From JAIMBK01 sp040755215 (GTDB lineage Bacteria > Bacillota > Desulfotomaculia > Desulfotomaculales > Nap2-2B): 8,270 nt of DNA. Shown here in pieces: positions 6,563 through 8,270 of this stretch; the first letter of the stretch is position 1, and each line of letters opens with the position of its first letter. The position numbers and the translations under genes are program-made. The DNA is taken from contig JBFMBG010000110.1 of assembly GCA_040755215.1 (NCBI GenBank), positions 1 to 8,270 on the forward strand, written 5' to 3'. Below the pieces are notes generated by a model. The model had not been told where the DNA came from. It worked only from the letters and a program-made list of their open reading frames with translations, and did not search any database.

Positions 6563-6570
6563 CTCTCCTT
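6563..6570 (-). promoter_or_regulatory. Ribosome-binding site of gatB
   Basis: On the minus strand AAGGAGAG ends four bases before the gatB ATG, within the 27-base gatA-gatB gap. It supports the chosen start. Confidence 0.75.
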
Positions 6571-6585
6571 TCCTGGAGGTGGTTT

Positions 6586-8043
6586 TTATATTTTGGGTCT
6601 GGCTTTGTGGTGATCCGTGTTTTGCTCAAATGTATACGCCACGCGCAGGAGCGTGCCTTCATCAAAGGGCTTGCCGATTAACTGCATGCCGACCGGCAGC
6701 CCGTCTGCGAAGCCGGCCGGGATGGAGATGCCCGGGAGACCGGCCAGGTTTACCGAAAGGGTACAGATATCCGACATGTACATCTGCAGCGGATCGGCCA
6801 CCTTTTCTCCCTGCTTGAAGGCCGGCGACGGGGTGGTCGGGGAAAGCAAAACGTCGTATCTGGCAAAGGCCCGGTCGAAGTCCTGCTTGATGAGCGTACG
6901 TACCTTTAATGCCTTTAAATAGTAGGCGTCGTAGTAGCCGGCGGACAGGGCGTAGGTGCCCAACATAATCCGGCGCTTTACCTCCGGCCCGAAGCCCAGG
7001 CTGCGGGTTTTCATGAACATATCCACCACGTCGGCAGCCCCCTCGGCCCGGTAGCCGTAACGCACCCCGTCATAGCGGGCCAGGTTGGAGCTGGCTTCCG
7101 CCGGAGCAATTAAATAGTACGCCGGTAGGGCGTATTCGCTGTGGGGCAGGCTGGTTTCCTCGATTTCCGCCCCCAGGCCGGCCAGGGTGCCGAGCGCCTG
7201 CTCGATAACTTGCTTTACCGCGGGAGAAATACCTTCGCCCATATATTCTTTAGGTACGCCTATTTTTAAGCCGCGCCCATCGTTTTGCAGGTAGGCGGTG
7301 TAATCCGGCACCGGTCCGGGCGCGGAAGTGGAATCAAGGGGATCGTGCCCGGCAATTGCGTTCATAACCAGGGCGCAATCGGTTACGTCCCGCGTTAAGG
7401 GGCCGATCTGATCCAGGGAGGAGGCAAAAGCCACCAGCCCGAAGCGGGAGACCGCCCCGTAGGTCGGCTTTAAGCCTACTATGCCGCAGAAGGCGGCCGG
7501 CTGGCGGATGGAACCGCCCGTATCGGAACCCAGCGCCGCCGCCGCCTCGCCGGCGGCCACCGCCACCGCCGAGCCGCCGCTGGAACCGCCCGGTACCCGC
7601 TCCAGATCCCAGGGGTTACGCGTGGGGAAAAACCCCGAATTTTCCGTGGAAGAACCCATGGCAAATTCGTCCATATTGGTTTTTCCTAAAATTATCGCCC
7701 CGGCCGCATTTAATTTATTAATCACGGTGGCACTGTAAGGCGGAACAAAATTATAGAGAATTTTGGAGGAACAGGTTGTCCGCACTCCCTCCGTACAAAG
7801 GTTGTCCTTAACGGCAACGGGGATGCCAGCAAGCGGCGCAACCCGGTCACCGGCGGCAATTTGCCGGTCAATCTCTTTCGCCCGCGCCAGGGCGCTTTCT
7901 TTGGTCACGGTGACGTAAGCTTTCAGCCTGTCCTCAACGACTTCAATGCGCTTAAAATACTCTTTGCATAGTTCCTCGGCGCCGATCTCCCTGCCGACAA
8001 GCAGATCGTGCAGTTCGTGGGCCGTTAGATAATATAACTCCAA
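6586..8043 (-). CDS. gatA: Asp-tRNA(Asn)/Glu-tRNA(Gln) amidotransferase subunit A
   Basis: GatA is the amidase subunit that hydrolyses glutamine and feeds ammonia to GatB. With the TTG start the protein begins MELYYLTAHELHDLL and has 485 residues, the usual length. The Ser-cisSer-Lys triad of the amidase signature family is complete: Lys79 (in PVAVKDN), Ser154 (in PGGSSGGS) and Ser178 (in GSDTGGSIRQP), the same numbers as in Staphylococcus aureus GatA, which supports the start independently. The open frame reaches upstream to an ATG at 8154, but that extension lies inside gatC and its residues do not look like GatA. A second ATG at 8048-8046 is out of frame and stops after seven codons. The gene lies 13 bases after the gatC stop, and its ribosome-binding site begins immediately after that stop. 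No defect was seen. Confidence 0.98.
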   Translation of the reverse strand: MELYYLTAHELHDLLVGREIGAEELCKEYFKRIEVVEDRLKAYVTVTKESALARAKEIDRQIAAGDRVAPLAGIPVAVKDNLCTEGVRTTCSSKILYNFVPPYSATVINKLNAAGAIILGKTNMDEFAMGSSTENSGFFPTRNPWDLERVPGGSSGGSAVAVAAGEAAAALGSDTGGSIRQPAAFCGIVGLKPTYGAVSRFGLVAFASSLDQIGPLTRDVTDCALVMNAIAGHDPLDSTSAPGPVPDYTAYLQNDGRGLKIGVPKEYMGEGISPAVKQVIEQALGTLAGLGAEIEETSLPHSEYALPAYYLIAPAEASSNLARYDGVRYGYRAEGAADVVDMFMKTRSLGFGPEVKRRIMLGTYALSAGYYDAYYLKALKVRTLIKQDFDRAFARYDVLLSPTTPSPAFKQGEKVADPLQMYMSDICTLSVNLAGLPGISIPAGFADGLPVGMQLIGKPFDEGTLLRVAYTFEQNTDHHKARPKI

Positions 8044-8050
8044 GACATTA

Positions 8051-8056
8051 CCTCCT
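8051..8056 (-). promoter_or_regulatory. Ribosome-binding site selecting the TTG start of gatA
   Basis: On the minus strand AGGAGG directly follows the gatC TAG stop and ends seven bases before the TTG at 8043-8041. The out-of-frame ATG at 8048-8046 is only two bases away, too close to be used well. Confidence 0.85.
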
Positions 8057-8270
8057 CTACACAATCCGGGGCACTCTAAAAAACTGCCCTTCCTGGTCGG
8101 GAGCATTGGCCAGTACCTTTTCCGGCGGCAAATGATCCCCGGCTCGATCCTCACGGAAAACGTTTTTCAGCGGCAGCACGTGGGCCGTCGGGGGTACGTC
8201 GCGCGTGTCCAGTTTATTTAACTTCTGGGCATACTCAAGAATATCGCCCAACTGGCGCGTATACATTTTC
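8057..8270 (-). CDS. gatC: Asp-tRNA(Asn)/Glu-tRNA(Gln) amidotransferase subunit C (5' end cut off)
   Basis: GatC is a small subunit, usually about 95 residues, that wraps around and stabilises the GatA-GatB pair. Here the last 71 or so codons are visible: (K)MYTRQLGDILEYAQKL at the start, then LDTRDVPPTAHVLPLKNVFRED, and the typical end ANAPDQEGQFFRVPRIV. The methionine at 8266 aligns with an internal position of GatC, where helix-rich sequence normally precedes YTRQL, so the true start lies beyond the right edge. It is the first of the three gat genes here. The operon promoter is outside the window. Confidence 0.95.
   Translation of the reverse strand, partial: KMYTRQLGDILEYAQKLNKLDTRDVPPTAHVLPLKNVFREDRAGDHLPPEKVLANAPDQEGQFFRVPRIV

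Noticed and set aside
8044..8154. N-terminal extension of gatA to the ATG at 8154
   Set aside because: It overlaps the conserved C-terminus of gatC in another frame; the extra residues are unlike GatA, while the TTG start gives the standard 485 residues and catalytic numbering.

Overview
The window carries two housekeeping blocks that converge. On the plus strand is an acetate activation and uptake block. On the minus strand is the gatC-gatA-gatB operon for the tRNA-dependent amidotransferase. Moderate G+C, very strong AGGAGG-type Shine-Dalgarno sequences, TTG start codons on two genes and the gatCAB order point to a Gram-positive (Firmicutes) bacterium. The protein wording suggests a Desulfotomaculum/Pelotomaculum-like clostridium, but that placement is an inference from memory and was not searched.

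Layout: bases 2-466 are the C-terminal end of an AMP-forming acyl/acetyl-CoA synthetase resembling Bacillus AcsA. Bases 467-820 are a non-coding leader with a terminator for the first gene, an AT-rich promoter-like stretch and an unexplained perfect Shine-Dalgarno sequence. Bases 821-2866 encode a complete second synthetase of the classical Acs type. Bases 2953-3261 encode a small two-helix DUF485 (YjcH-like) membrane protein. Bases 3274-4815 encode an ActP-type sodium/solute symporter for acetate and similar short acids. This acs-DUF485-actP order is the same as the E. coli acs-yjcH-actP operon. Bases 4816-5124 are a convergent intergenic region with a nested hairpin, a plus-strand terminator and a short degenerate tandem repeat. 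Bases 5125-6558 (gatB), 6586-8043 (gatA) and 8057-8270 (gatC, 5' end cut off) are on the minus strand.

How the genes work together: the symporter imports acetate (or propionate) and Acs converts it to acyl-CoA with ATP and CoA. The neighbouring second synthetase gives a second activation enzyme that may differ in substrate or kinetics. GatCAB forms Gln-tRNA(Gln) and/or Asn-tRNA(Asn) by transamidation and is functionally unrelated to the acetate block.

I found no mobile element, CRISPR array, rRNA, tRNA or clearly novel system. The items most worth a second look are small: a glycine-to-serine change in the A8 loop of the first synthetase, a glycine-to-alanine change in the phosphate-binding loop of the second, an orphan strong ribosome-binding site with a 27-codon frame before acs, and a nested hairpin with alternative pairings between actP and gatB.
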